In this document: positions 33,269-41,673 of the stretch, piece by piece
Layout of the letters: each line of letters opens with the position of its first letter
Position numbering within the stretch: position 1 is the stretch's first letter
Origin: an uncultured Eubacterium sp.
GTDB lineage: Bacteria; Bacillota; Clostridia; Lachnospirales; Lachnospiraceae
Length of the DNA stretch: 64,000 nucleotides
NCBI GenBank assembly: GCA_934316845.1
Contig: CAKRDZ010000016.1
Location: 9,076-73,075 of the forward strand
Reading direction: 5' to 3'
Notes under the pieces: generated by a model
Told to the model about the DNA's origin: nothing
Seen by the model: the letters and a program-made list of their open reading frames with translations, nothing else
Database searches by the model: none
Made by a program: the position numbers and the translations under genes

Positions 33269-36010
33269 ATGAAGGAAAGAAAACAAATAACATATTTACA
33301 GCGATTTGCATGGCTGGGAAGCTTGTGCCTGCTGGCAGTTCTTTTTATGCTGGGATCCTGTGTGGAGGTCAAAGCAGGAAAAAAGAATGAAACATGCAAA
33401 CTTCAGTCAGTAACATTGGAAATTAATGGAGAGCAGCAGACGTATAGTGGAGAAGTAAGTGTGGTTGCCGTAGATGCCGAAGCGGATTGGGAAGAGTTTT
33501 TCCGGTCGGTAAAGATTGTAGATTATCAAGTAGTAGAAAACGATCTGTGTAACCATGAAGACGGACATGATTCGATCACGGCATACGCGCCGCTTTTTGA
33601 TGAAGATGAAAAAATAGAGGGCTGGCAGCTGGTTTCCAAATATCGAAATGATCTAAATGAGTATTTTCAGTTAGAGGATGACTTCGAAGACGAATCTTAT
33701 TGTGCATTGTATTTTTGTCTGGATGGAAATAAGGATAACTGCATCAAAGTATATTTTGCAAAGAAGTATAAGATTACATACGATACCCAAGGTGGTACAT
33801 TTATGGATGGCCAAGAGGGACCGGATTCTTATTTGTGTGTAGATGATGATTCGCTTCCACCGGTAGAAAAAGACGGATATATATTTAAAGGCTGGTATCT
33901 GGAAGGGGAATCCGAAGATACCGCAGAAATTTGTTTTTATGTAGATGAACTTGAAGAACCGGGAGATATTAAGGTTATTGCAAGTTTTGAAGAGGGAGAG
34001 CGTCAGGATATCAGTAATTTTACTTTTACAGGAGAATTGGCTGATGAGACATCGGAGTTTACTTATAGAGGCTTTGAGGTGACACCGGATTTTTATGTAT
34101 ATTCACCGGAGCAGGACGAACTGTATCGAGGCTGGGATTACATTTGTGAATTTGAAAATAATATTGAACCGGCTTCAGCAGACGACACCAATCCACCGAC
34201 CGTTATTGTTCGAGGGATTGGAGAATATACAGGGACGCTGAAAAAGACATTTACAATCCAAAAAGCAACGCCAGCAATTCTAAGACGTTATGCGGATATT
34301 TTAGAAGGCGAGCCATTGTCATCAATAGATTCAACCCTGCTGGCAAGGATATATGGGACAGGTAATAAAAATATATCCGGAACCATTGAATGGGAAAAAG
34401 GAAATGATTATGTTCTGACTGGAGAAGCAGGAGTTTCGGAGAACTGCAGCATGTCGTTTATACCGGAGGATCCGGTTCATTATGAGACAGTTACAGGTAT
34501 ACCTGTTTCTATATCTGTCAAAAAAGATATACAGTCGTGGAACGTTGAACTGGAACAACAAAATTATCCGTATACCGGAGTACCAATCGAACCAAAAGTG
34601 ACGGTGAAAGATGGAGATACGGAGCTGCGATATAATTACGATTATTATGTTGGGTACTCCAACAATGTGAATTGTAATGGAGAAACAACATCACCAACGG
34701 TTACAATTGTGGCCTCAGGAACTAATAATTATACCGGAACCAGGGAAGTGACATTTACGATTGAGAAAGCTACTCCACAGTGTGAAACGATGCCGGTCTG
34801 TACGGCAATTACAGAGGGGCAGACATTGGCTGATTCCACATTCAGCGGAGGCGGTGTCACCGGTGTGATTAAAGGCAAAGAAGTGGCAGGAAATTTTGTC
34901 TGGAAAGATCCGGAGATCACGCCTTCTCTAAGTGACAGCGATAAGACAAAATACACAGCGGTATTTAAACCAATAAGTGCGAATTATAACGAGATTGAAA
35001 TCGAGCTTTCGGTTTCGGTAAAAGCCAAACCGGCTGTGCCAACGACACCACCGACGGTGCCACCAACACCAATGGCAACCCAAACGGTAACACCAACGGT
35101 GCCACCGACGACACCCCCAACACCGGCGGTAACCCCAACAGCAACACCAACCGTGGCGCCAACGGCAACCCCAACGGCAACCCCAACGGAGACACCGGCC
35201 GTGCCAACAGCAACCCCAACGGTAATCCCAACAGCAATACCGACTGTGGCACCGACCGCAGTTCCAACGGTAATACCAACGGTGGTTCCGACGACAATGC
35301 CGACTGTGGCACCGACCGCTGTCCCAACCGTAAGTCCGACAGCGGTTCCGACTGTAATACCGACGACAGTTCCTACTCCGCCGTCGACAACCGCGCCATC
35401 AACGGCTGTACCAACGGTGGTGCCGACAGATGTTCCGAACGTGATGCCAACAACGGAACCAACCTTAAATCCGACAGCAGTGCCGACGGATGTTCCAACG
35501 ACACCTCAGGTGACCGTGAAACCTTCTGCAAATCCATCAGAAGACGACGAAGATGACTTGCAGGTGGGAGACAAAGTACAAGATGCCAAGAAGAAAGCCT
35601 ATTATATCGTTAAAACGATGGATGGCGATGACATTGAAGTATTCTATGCGGCACCAGCTTCTAAAACGAAGGCTGTGTCGATAACGATAAGTAACACGGT
35701 TGTTTTGGAAAATGGTCAGAAGGCGAAAGTAACCGGTATTGAAAAAAATGCTTTTTCAGGATGTAAAAAATTGAAAAAAGTTGTGATTGGAAAAAATGTC
35801 ACGACGATCCGGGCAAATGCATTTAAAAAATGTAAAAAGCTTAAGACAATTATTGTAAAATCCAAAAAATTACAAAAATTGGATAAAGCAGCATTCAAGG
35901 GCGTTTTTTCAAAGACGGTGATCAAGGTTCCGGCGGATCAATATAAAAAATATAAAAAATTGTTCCGAAAGAGCGGTTTGAAAAAATCAGTCAAAATAAA
36001 GAAACAGTAA
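33269..36010 (+). CDS. Large cell-surface protein with Ig-like domains, Thr/Pro-rich stalk and BspA-type leucine-rich repeats
   Basis: 913 residues. The N-terminus is a signal peptide; LGSC at residues 29-32 could be a lipobox, although a normal cleavage after VKA is also possible. Next come an acidic region and an InlB-type B repeat (ITYDTQGGTF...GYIFKGWYLEG). Two related Ig-like repeats follow, each opening with KATP. A stalk of about 160 residues is made of Pro-Thr units (VPTxxPT). The C-terminal BspA-type leucine-rich repeats read KNAFSGCKKLKKVVIGKNV and ANAFKKCKKLKTIIVKSKKL, and the end is very Lys-rich. BspA repeats often bind host or bacterial surfaces. No LPxTG motif is seen. Confidence 0.85.
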   Translation: MKERKQITYLQRFAWLGSLCLLAVLFMLGSCVEVKAGKKNETCKLQSVTLEINGEQQTYSGEVSVVAVDAEADWEEFFRSVKIVDYQVVENDLCNHEDGHDSITAYAPLFDEDEKIEGWQLVSKYRNDLNEYFQLEDDFEDESYCALYFCLDGNKDNCIKVYFAKKYKITYDTQGGTFMDGQEGPDSYLCVDDDSLPPVEKDGYIFKGWYLEGESEDTAEICFYVDELEEPGDIKVIASFEEGERQDISNFTFTGELADETSEFTYRGFEVTPDFYVYSPEQDELYRGWDYICEFENNIEPASADDTNPPTVIVRGIGEYTGTLKKTFTIQKATPAILRRYADILEGEPLSSIDSTLLARIYGTGNKNISGTIEWEKGNDYVLTGEAGVSENCSMSFIPEDPVHYETVTGIPVSISVKKDIQSWNVELEQQNYPYTGVPIEPKVTVKDGDTELRYNYDYYVGYSNNVNCNGETTSPTVTIVASGTNNYTGTREVTFTIEKATPQCETMPVCTAITEGQTLADSTFSGGGVTGVIKGKEVAGNFVWKDPEITPSLSDSDKTKYTAVFKPISANYNEIEIELSVSVKAKPAVPTTPPTVPPTPMATQTVTPTVPPTTPPTPAVTPTATPTVAPTATPTATPTETPAVPTATPTVIPTAIPTVAPTAVPTVIPTVVPTTMPTVAPTAVPTVSPTAVPTVIPTTVPTPPSTTAPSTAVPTVVPTDVPNVMPTTEPTLNPTAVPTDVPTTPQVTVKPSANPSEDDEDDLQVGDKVQDAKKKAYYIVKTMDGDDIEVFYAAPASKTKAVSITISNTVVLENGQKAKVTGIEKNAFSGCKKLKKVVIGKNVTTIRANAFKKCKKLKTIIVKSKKLQKLDKAAFKGVFSKTVIKVPADQYKKYKKLFRKSGLKKSVKIKKQ
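35035..35520 (+). repeat. Thr/Pro-rich coding repeat tract
   Basis: About 480 bases of imperfect 12-18-base units encoding PTATPT, PTVIPT and PTAVPT-like motifs within the surface protein. Such tracts vary in copy number between strains by slippage and form an extended, likely glycosylated stalk. Confidence 0.85.
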
Positions 36011-36030
36011 CAGAAGTAAGGTATGTAAGA

Positions 36031-36080
36031 CACCCGGTATTCATATATTGTAAAGAATATATGAGTACCGGGTGCTTTTT
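36031..36080 (+). terminator. Strong terminator ending at the tspO start codon
   Basis: Arms CACCCGGTA / TACCGGGTG plus inner CATATATT / AATATATG form a stem of about 17 pairs, followed by CTTTTT; the tspO ATG is the next base. Confidence 0.85.
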
Positions 36081-36545
36081 ATGAAATGGAAATATTATAT
36101 CGGTTCAATTTTGCTTGTGTTAGCGGTGGGGACAGTGGCAGGTCTATTGACAAGGGCGGGGACGATGCAGTATGCCGAACTGGCGAAACCGGCTTTTTCT
36201 CCGCCGGCAGCCGTGTTCCCGATTGTCTGGACGATTTTGTACACACTTATGGGAATTGGTCTGGCAAGGATTTTTCTAAGCGAGGCAGCACAAGTAAGAA
36301 ACCAGGGACTGAATCTCTTTTGGCTCCAGCTCTTTTTCAACTTTATGTGGAGCATTTTGTTTTTCAATTATAAAGCGTATGGTATTGCTTTTTTCTGGCT
36401 TCTCGTCATGCTGGCGCTCATTCTTGCGATGATCAAAAAATGGTACAAAACGGATCCACTTGCGGCAAAATTACAGATCCCTTATGCTTTGTGGGTGGCT
36501 TTTGCCGGGATTTTGAATTTTGCGGTCTGGCAGTTAAATAAGTGA
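36081..36545 (+). CDS. tspO: TspO/MBR family membrane protein
   Basis: 154 residues counted from ATG 36081 with five membrane helices. Family marks are GTMQYAELAKPAFSPPAAVF, PIVWTILYTLMGIGLARIF and FFNFMWSILFFNYKAYGIAF, with Trp-rich segments that line the ligand pocket. TspO proteins bind porphyrins or other hydrophobic ligands; the bacterial role varies. There is no Shine-Dalgarno site; the ATG abuts the T run of a terminator hairpin. The in-frame GTG at 36072 lies inside the stem. The start and expression route are therefore odd. Confidence 0.88.
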   Translation: MKWKYYIGSILLVLAVGTVAGLLTRAGTMQYAELAKPAFSPPAAVFPIVWTILYTLMGIGLARIFLSEAAQVRNQGLNLFWLQLFFNFMWSILFFNYKAYGIAFFWLLVMLALILAMIKKWYKTDPLAAKLQIPYALWVAFAGILNFAVWQLNK

Positions 36546-36555
36546 AATGCCCGTG

Positions 36556-36987
36556 TCAAAGAAATCTCTGCAATGCCGTGAGAAGTTTTTCTTCTGTGCT
36601 GATGATCCGTTTTGTCAGATGTTTGACCCCTTTGTCGGCAGCAGGATATTGGTTCAGGTAGCGGTGCAGGGATTTGATGCCCATATTGCAGCCATCGGTG
36701 ATTAGGCTTGCGATGGCACAGTCCGGATTGTCACTCATGGTTTTAAAATTGCTTTTCATCTTTGCCATGGCTTTCGCAAATGGTGCCGGTTCTTTCCCTT
36801 CATCATGATAGCGTTCGAGATATCTATCGGTCTCAGCATCCAGACGGCAGTGGATGTCACGGCTGTCTTTTAAGATGCCTTTCAAACTGCCGTTTTCCAC
36901 ATTATCCAGAACGTCGTCAATGGAAGAAATTCCCATTTTAAGACCGGCACTGCACTCGCATAGAAGTTTGATCGTATCGTCTTCCAT
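36556..36987 (-). CDS. Helical protein of the feo operon, unknown function
   Basis: 143 residues, all predicted helix, no membrane segment. It begins MEDDTIKLLCECSAGLKMGI and contains several Cys, His and Glu (DSRDIHCRLDAETDRYLERY, NPDCAIASLITDGCNMGIKS). The composition and length suggest a four-helix bundle of the ferritin-like or DUF2383 sort, which would fit iron, but no metal-site spacing can be confirmed by eye. AGGAGG precedes the start. It lies 59 bases after feoB on the same strand, so it is very likely part of the feoAB operon. Confidence 0.65.
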   Translation of the reverse strand: MEDDTIKLLCECSAGLKMGISSIDDVLDNVENGSLKGILKDSRDIHCRLDAETDRYLERYHDEGKEPAPFAKAMAKMKSNFKTMSDNPDCAIASLITDGCNMGIKSLHRYLNQYPAADKGVKHLTKRIISTEEKLLTALQRFL

Positions 36988-37046
36988 AGTAAAAACCTCC
37001 TTTTGAAATTAGAGTGTCCAAAAGGAGGCAGATCATACATTTTATT

Positions 37047-38888
37047 TTAGAAAAAAAGCAGGCTGACATGATAGACAATGCAGGAGACAAGCAGTGCGGA
37101 TAAGGTGTAAAATACGCCAATCTTAGCGGTCCATTTTACAGAATGCGTCTCTCTGGCAGTGGCGGCGAGAGTACTGACACAAGGCATATTAAAACTGATC
37201 GCAAAGATAAAAGCAAGTCCTTCTGCTTTGGTAAAATTCGCGGATAAGATCTGTGAAATATCCGTAGCACTTCCGGCAGCTTTTGCTCCAAAGGTGGAGT
37301 GGATAAGATTTCCACCCGCACCGTATAAGGTGTTCAGTACGCCGAGCAGGGATTCTTTTGAGATGGCGGACGCACAGAACGCCAAAAATGCCTGCCATTT
37401 TAAGCCTAAAAACATGGTTACCGGTTCGATGAAAACACCGATACGGTATAAAATACTGCTTTGCGGATCTCCTCCAAATCCATAGGTCAAAACGAAAAAG
37501 ACAATGGATACGAGTGAAATTACCCGCAGCGCACGAAAGAGGATATCCAGAGTCCGTTGAAAAGTTACGAACATAATATTTCTAAAATTTGGTTTATGGT
37601 ACGGCGGCAGTTCCATGATCAATCCCACGCGATCCTCCTCTGGAGAGAGGGAGCTGCCAAAAATTTTATAAACTGCCCACATCATCAAAAACATGAAAAG
37701 AAAGATGGACAGGATGACGAAAAAGCCGCCATTGCTGCCAAATAAGGCGATGGCAATCGTAGGAACTACGGACAATGTAGCCGCACACGGAACAGCCCAT
37801 GACATTGCGATCGCGAGGACACGCTGTCCCCAGTTGTCGACGACACGGGTTCCGGTCGTTCCGGCAATCGTACAGCCAAGTCCCATAAAAAACGGCATAA
37901 TCGTTTTTCCCTGCAATCCAACCTTAGACATCGTATGGTCAAAGAGGAAGGAAATGCGGGCGAGATAGCCGGTTTCTTCCATAAGATTGAATCCCAGCGT
38001 GATACCAAGGACAAAGGAAGCCATCATAAGGGCAAAATACAGTACATTGACAAGCACGTCACAGATCAATGACACAAATAGCGGATGAACCCGGATATGT
38101 TCCATCAGTGTACGCAGTCCGGCAGAAGCAGGAGTAAGAATGGCAGAGGCGGTTCCTGAGATCACTCCGGCAAAGAGCATCGCTAAAAGGAAGATGCTAA
38201 GAATTATACCAAATGCCATCAATTTTCCTTTTACCGGAGAGAGTGCAACTTTGTCAAAATTTGTAAATGCCCGTTGTGCGGTTTTTGACGTGGTCAGAAC
38301 ATCTGTCAGCAGCAGATCAATATAATTCATCTTTTCTTCGGCAGAAGTGAGAGCATTTTCTTTTATGATATTTTGGGAAACCAAACTACGTTCTATCGTT
38401 TCGTAAAGCAGTGAATAGTCCTTTTTCTGAATGGCAGACATCGGAACAACGGGGATTCCGAGCTTTTCCGAAAGAAGTTTCGTATTGATGGAGATGCCCT
38501 GATCTTTGGCTACGTCCATCATGTTTAAAATTAAGATGGCAGGAACCGGTGTCCCGACAAAATCTGCGAGCATATACAAACTTCGTTTTAACTGCGAAGC
38601 ATCTGCCATAACAAGTACGAGATCGGCATTTCCGGTAGAGATATAATCTTTTGTGATAATTTCTTCATCCGATCCGGCAGAGAGGGAGTAACTTCCCGGA
38701 AGATCGGCTAAAACCATTTGCTGTCCGTTCCATTTGAATCCGCCTTCTTTTTGCTCTACGGTTTTTCCCGGCCAGTTTCCTACATGCTGATGCGATCCGG
38801 TAATCATATTAAAAATGGTTGATTTCCCGGAATTTGGCTGTCCGAGCAAGGCGATAACGGGAGTTTTATTTTCTTTTTTATCATTCAT
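37047..38888 (-). CDS. feoB: Ferrous iron transport protein B
   Basis: 613-residue Fe(II) transporter, shorter than the about 770 of E. coli FeoB but normal for some Firmicutes. The N-terminal G domain has G1 GQPNSGKST (residues 16-24), the G2 Thr in NWPGKTVEQKEGG, G3 DLPGSYSL and G4 NMMD. The membrane part carries two gate domains, including GCTIAGTTGTR. It overlaps feoA by 8 bases, indicating translational coupling, and is followed by the 143-residue helical gene. Confidence 0.95.
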   Translation of the reverse strand: MNDKKENKTPVIALLGQPNSGKSTIFNMITGSHQHVGNWPGKTVEQKEGGFKWNGQQMVLADLPGSYSLSAGSDEEIITKDYISTGNADLVLVMADASQLKRSLYMLADFVGTPVPAILILNMMDVAKDQGISINTKLLSEKLGIPVVPMSAIQKKDYSLLYETIERSLVSQNIIKENALTSAEEKMNYIDLLLTDVLTTSKTAQRAFTNFDKVALSPVKGKLMAFGIILSIFLLAMLFAGVISGTASAILTPASAGLRTLMEHIRVHPLFVSLICDVLVNVLYFALMMASFVLGITLGFNLMEETGYLARISFLFDHTMSKVGLQGKTIMPFFMGLGCTIAGTTGTRVVDNWGQRVLAIAMSWAVPCAATLSVVPTIAIALFGSNGGFFVILSIFLFMFLMMWAVYKIFGSSLSPEEDRVGLIMELPPYHKPNFRNIMFVTFQRTLDILFRALRVISLVSIVFFVLTYGFGGDPQSSILYRIGVFIEPVTMFLGLKWQAFLAFCASAISKESLLGVLNTLYGAGGNLIHSTFGAKAAGSATDISQILSANFTKAEGLAFIFAISFNMPCVSTLAATARETHSVKWTAKIGVFYTLSALLVSCIVYHVSLLFF

Positions 38889-39120
38889 TTCCGAAACCTC
38901 CTACCATGATTTTTTTGCTTTCTTCCCGCCCAATGGCAACCAGGGTATCCCGTGTGAAAATAAGCACCGGCTGTTTGCGGTTGTTTTGACAGACATCAAT
39001 GGTACTTCCGCACAGTAATCCCATGGATGAAAGGCGGTTTACCAGACGGGCTTCGTCTTTGATCTCCTTGACAATATACCGTTGTCCCAGTTTTGTCTCG
39101 GAAAGTGTATAATTTTCCAT
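38881..39120 (-). CDS. feoA: Ferrous iron transport protein A
   Basis: Start at ATG 39120 (minus strand), because GGAGGAAG lies 8 bases upstream; the longer frame runs into the operator region. The 79-residue SH3-like protein contains LGQRYIVKEIKDE, RLSSMGLLCGSTIDV and DTLVAIGREESKKIMV, the FeoA fold. It assists FeoB at the cytoplasmic membrane face. The promoter with an iron-type palindrome lies directly upstream. Confidence 0.9.
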   Translation of the reverse strand: MENYTLSETKLGQRYIVKEIKDEARLVNRLSSMGLLCGSTIDVCQNNRKQPVLIFTRDTLVAIGREESKKIMVGGFGNE

Positions 39121-39150
39121 TTTTTCTTCCTCCAATCCAAATAGTAATCG

Positions 39151-39168
39151 AGTTAGCAATATCTAACT
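39151..39168. promoter_or_regulatory. DtxR/IdeR-like palindrome at the feoAB transcription start
   Basis: AGTTAG-N6-CTAACT, perfect six-base arms, resembling the TTAGGTTAG-type DtxR/IdeR/MntR operators. It begins about eight bases after the predicted feoA -10, where a metal-loaded repressor would block transcription. Confidence 0.5.
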
Positions 39169-39175
39169 TTAATGA

Positions 39176-39204
39176 ATAGTAACAGAATATAAGATATGTG
39201 TAAA
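39176..39204 (-). promoter_or_regulatory. feoAB promoter
   Basis: Minus strand: TTTACA (39204-39199), 17 bases, TACTAT (39181-39176). The palindrome at 39151-39168 covers the start region. Confidence 0.5.
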
Positions 39205-39233
39205 ATCCATTTAGTCATTTTGAATCCATTTAG
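39205..39233. repeat. Ten-base direct repeats between feoAB and the AraC gene
   Basis: ATCCATTTAG occurs at 39205-39214 and 39224-39233, 19 bases apart, immediately upstream of the feoAB -35 and of the AraC-family gene. Spacing near two helical turns suits an AraC-type regulator. Confidence 0.6.
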
Positions 39234-39280
39234 CAATAAATTGTGTCGGCTGATTGTTATTTGAAGGAGGCTGTGATAAA

Positions 39281-39292
39281 ATGACAATATGA
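39281..39292 (+). other. Three-codon upstream frame overlapping the AraC start
   Basis: ATG ACA ATA TGA (39281-39292) sits at the right distance from AAGGAGG. Its stop overlaps the AraC start codon as ATGA, the usual arrangement for translational coupling. Confidence 0.4.
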
Positions 39293-40206
39293 AAAGGACA
39301 GAAGAAACTTATTTTATCTATGAAAAAGAAAATGAGGGGCGCGTGGAGTGCTATGTGCTTGCACCGGGAATCTTTCTTATGTTTGATCAGATATTTACAA
39401 GCAGCTGGACGAAGGGAGACAGCTCAATATTTTCTGATGAAATGCTGATTCTGAATTTCTGCCGGAATGGACGGTGCGATGTTTCGCTTACCGGCAGCCG
39501 TTATGCGATCGTGAAAGAAAAACAGGTGTGTGCCAGCACAATACTGCCTACGAAAGATTTTTATTATCCCGGAAGATACTATGAAGGGGTACAGATTTAT
39601 ATTGACCGCAGCTGCCTGCGAAGGGCAGAAGGAAATGATCTCCTCTCACAGATGGGGCTTGATATCGAGCAGCTGATTCACGTATTTTGTACCAATAACG
39701 GACTTTATCTGCACCGCATGAATGACGGGATGGAAAAAATTGTGGAAAACGTATGGGAGATGAAAGCGGATCCGGAGTTGGGGATGTTACGGTACGCTGC
39801 AATACGGCTGCTGCATGAATGGATGCAGTTGCCGTATAAAAGTGAAACTGCTGCGTGCTTTACCAGGTCGCAGATTGCCATCGTCAAAGAAGCAGAAAAC
39901 ATGATTTTGCAAGATCTATCCAAACGGATTACAGCAAAGGAAATGGCAGATCATTTTGGCATCAGTGAAAGCAGTTTTAAATTGTATGTGAAAGGAATTT
40001 TAGGAGAAAGTTATCTTGTTTATTTCCGCAAGAAACGGATGGAAAGAGCAGCAGAACTTCTCTCGTCAACAACTCTGAAAGTAATTGAGATTGCAGATGC
40101 AGTCGGATATGAAAACCAGGGCAAGTTCGCAAAGGTGTTCTCGGAAGTGTATGGAATGACGCCGCTGGAGTATCGGAGATGGGTGAGGCAGGGGGGAGGG
40201 TGTTGA
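39289..40206 (+). CDS. AraC family transcriptional regulator
   Basis: 305 residues. The C-terminal about 100 carry two helix-turn-helix motifs: ITAKEMADHFGISESSFKLY and the second around KVIEIADAVGYENQGKFAKV, then the family end FSEVYGMTPLEYRR. The N-terminal sensing domain is not recognised. Divergent from feoAB with direct repeats between them, so an iron- or siderophore-linked role is plausible (inference). The good ribosome site AAGGAGG is 18 bases from this ATG but 10 from an ATG at 39281 that opens a three-codon frame overlapping this start. Confidence 0.88.
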   Translation: MKRTEETYFIYEKENEGRVECYVLAPGIFLMFDQIFTSSWTKGDSSIFSDEMLILNFCRNGRCDVSLTGSRYAIVKEKQVCASTILPTKDFYYPGRYYEGVQIYIDRSCLRRAEGNDLLSQMGLDIEQLIHVFCTNNGLYLHRMNDGMEKIVENVWEMKADPELGMLRYAAIRLLHEWMQLPYKSETAACFTRSQIAIVKEAENMILQDLSKRITAKEMADHFGISESSFKLYVKGILGESYLVYFRKKRMERAAELLSSTTLKVIEIADAVGYENQGKFAKVFSEVYGMTPLEYRRWVRQGGGC

Positions 40207-40283
40207 AGAGAGTATTTATAAATAAAGAGATAGAAAATAAAAAGCGAAACTTCGAGAAAGCAAATCAAAAATGCTGATTTTAA

Positions 40284-40328
40284 TTGATTTGTGCTATGGT
40301 TTGAAGTATAATATTTATCATAGCACAA
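40284..40328 (+). promoter_or_regulatory. Promoter with a perfect inverted repeat, upstream of the yhcG patch
   Basis: TTGATT (40284-40289), 17 bases, TATAAT (40307-40312). Ten-base arms TTGTGCTATG (40289-40298) and CATAGCACAA (40319-40328) bracket the -10, so a dimeric repressor could close it. Confidence 0.5.
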
Positions 40329-40355
40329 TGGGAGTTATTTGATTTTTAGATTTGG

Positions 40356-40679
40356 GTGTTTTTGATTCAATATTTTTGGAGTGATATTGATAGAGTAATT
40401 CAAGAGAATCAGGCAATACGAGACGAAGTAAATGAAGCAATCGGAAAAGAATGGAAAAAAATGTGTTCGGCGGACCAAAAAGAATATTTAAAAGAACACG
40501 TTTTTAAAAATTCGGAACGATGTGGCAGGATGATTGATAATTATCGTACGCAGACAATAGATCGTTATCAGGTTGACAGTAATATTGAGTATTTGATTGC
40601 CAGTACATTTAGAAAAATAGAATTGTGCAGACGGTCTGCACAATTAGGAAGGAGGTTACATGCTTACTACATCAAATGA
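40356..40679 (+). CDS. Uncertain 107-residue reading frame, perhaps a gene remnant
   Basis: A frame starting at GTG 40356 without a ribosome site at useful distance; TAG at 40347 closes it upstream. The product is Lys/Glu-rich and helical (IQENQAIRDEVNEAIGKEWK, then DQKEYLKEHVFKNSERCGRM). Its last 20 codons run through the palindrome and into the yhcG start, so the true C-terminus is probably not preserved. I do not recognise it. It may be the tail of a gene lost when the patch was assembled. Confidence 0.35.
   Translation: MFLIQYFWSDIDRVIQENQAIRDEVNEAIGKEWKKMCSADQKEYLKEHVFKNSERCGRMIDNYRTQTIDRYQVDSNIEYLIASTFRKIELCRRSAQLGRRLHAYYIK
40621..40645. repeat. Perfect 25-base palindrome, copy 1 (before yhcG)
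   Basis: AATTGTGCAGAC, one central base, and its exact inverse. It ends 15 bases before the yhcG-like start codon. Confidence 0.95.
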
Positions 40680-41673
40680 GTATTTGCAGGCAGTGCAAGA
40701 GATAAATGAGTATGTGAATCAGGCAAAGCAGAGAGCATCTGTTAGCGTGAACAGTGAAATAATGAAGACAAATATTTTTATAGGAAATGTGATTATTCGC
40801 AATTCTGAGTGGGGAAATAGATTTGTAGATAATCTGTCTAAAGATATGAAGATGGCATTTCCTGGTGCAAAGGGATATTCTGTACGAAATCTAAAGTATA
40901 TGAAGAAGTTTGCACAGTTATTCACAGAAGATGATGTGGACAAATATGGTCTTGGTCGAATTACCTGGAGCCATCATCAGATATTGATGGGGAAAGTAGC
41001 AAACCAAGAAGAATATGTATGGTATTTGGAAAAGACTCTGGAACATGGCTGGACGGTAGATGATTTGACATCCCAGGTGAAGAGTCAGTTGTATGAGAGG
41101 CAGGTTGTTGCAAATAAGATATCGAATTTTGAAACAAGGCTGCCTGCGGAACAAAAAGAAGTTGTGCTGAGTACTATGAAAGATCCATATATGTTTGACT
41201 TTATTAACTATACAGAAGATATGTTGGAAACAGATATAGAAAACGAACTGGTAAAAAAAGTTACATCCTTGTTGATGGAGTTAGGAACAGGATTTGCATT
41301 TATGGGACAGCAGTATCATCTTGAGGTTGGAGGAAGGGATTTTTATATTGACCTCCTATTTTATAATACCAAACTTAGATGTTATGTAGCGATTGATTTA
41401 AAGACTGGTGAGTTTAAGCCGGAGCAGGCGGGAAAGATGAATTTCTATTTGTCTGCATTGGACGATTTGGTTAAAGCACCAGATGATAATCCATCAGTCG
41501 GACTTATCCTATGTAGGGATGAGAATCGAACAATTGCGGAATATTCATTAAGAGATATGTCCAAGCCTATTGGTGTAAGTGAATATCATTTATGTACAGA
41601 TCTTCCGGTGGATTTGAAGCATGCATTGCCGGATCCGGAAGAGATTAGATGTAGAATTGATATGAAAAAGTAA
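40660..41673 (+). CDS. YhcG/DUF1016 family PDDEXK nuclease-domain protein
   Basis: 337 residues, start at ATG 40660 with GGAGG four bases upstream. The N-terminal DUF1016 domain has the typical NSEWGNRFVDNLSKDMKMAF, PGAKGYSVRNLKYMKKFAQ and ITWSHHQILM. The C-terminal PDDEXK nuclease-like part contains GTGFAFMGQQYHLEVGGRDF, FYIDLLFYNTKLRCYVAIDL and KTGEFKPEQAGKMNFYL, where D in YIDLLFY and the ELKTGEF-like IDLKTGEF give the metal-binding core. Such proteins are scattered by horizontal transfer and are often near restriction or defence genes; the activity is poorly defined. The gene is bracketed exactly by two copies of one palindrome. Confidence 0.85.
   Translation: MLTTSNEYLQAVQEINEYVNQAKQRASVSVNSEIMKTNIFIGNVIIRNSEWGNRFVDNLSKDMKMAFPGAKGYSVRNLKYMKKFAQLFTEDDVDKYGLGRITWSHHQILMGKVANQEEYVWYLEKTLEHGWTVDDLTSQVKSQLYERQVVANKISNFETRLPAEQKEVVLSTMKDPYMFDFINYTEDMLETDIENELVKKVTSLLMELGTGFAFMGQQYHLEVGGRDFYIDLLFYNTKLRCYVAIDLKTGEFKPEQAGKMNFYLSALDDLVKAPDDNPSVGLILCRDENRTIAEYSLRDMSKPIGVSEYHLCTDLPVDLKHALPDPEEIRCRIDMKK

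Noticed and set aside
34965..35327. A minus-strand frame rich in Leu/Val opposite the Thr/Pro repeats
   Set aside because: It is the complement of a low-complexity coding repeat, not a gene.
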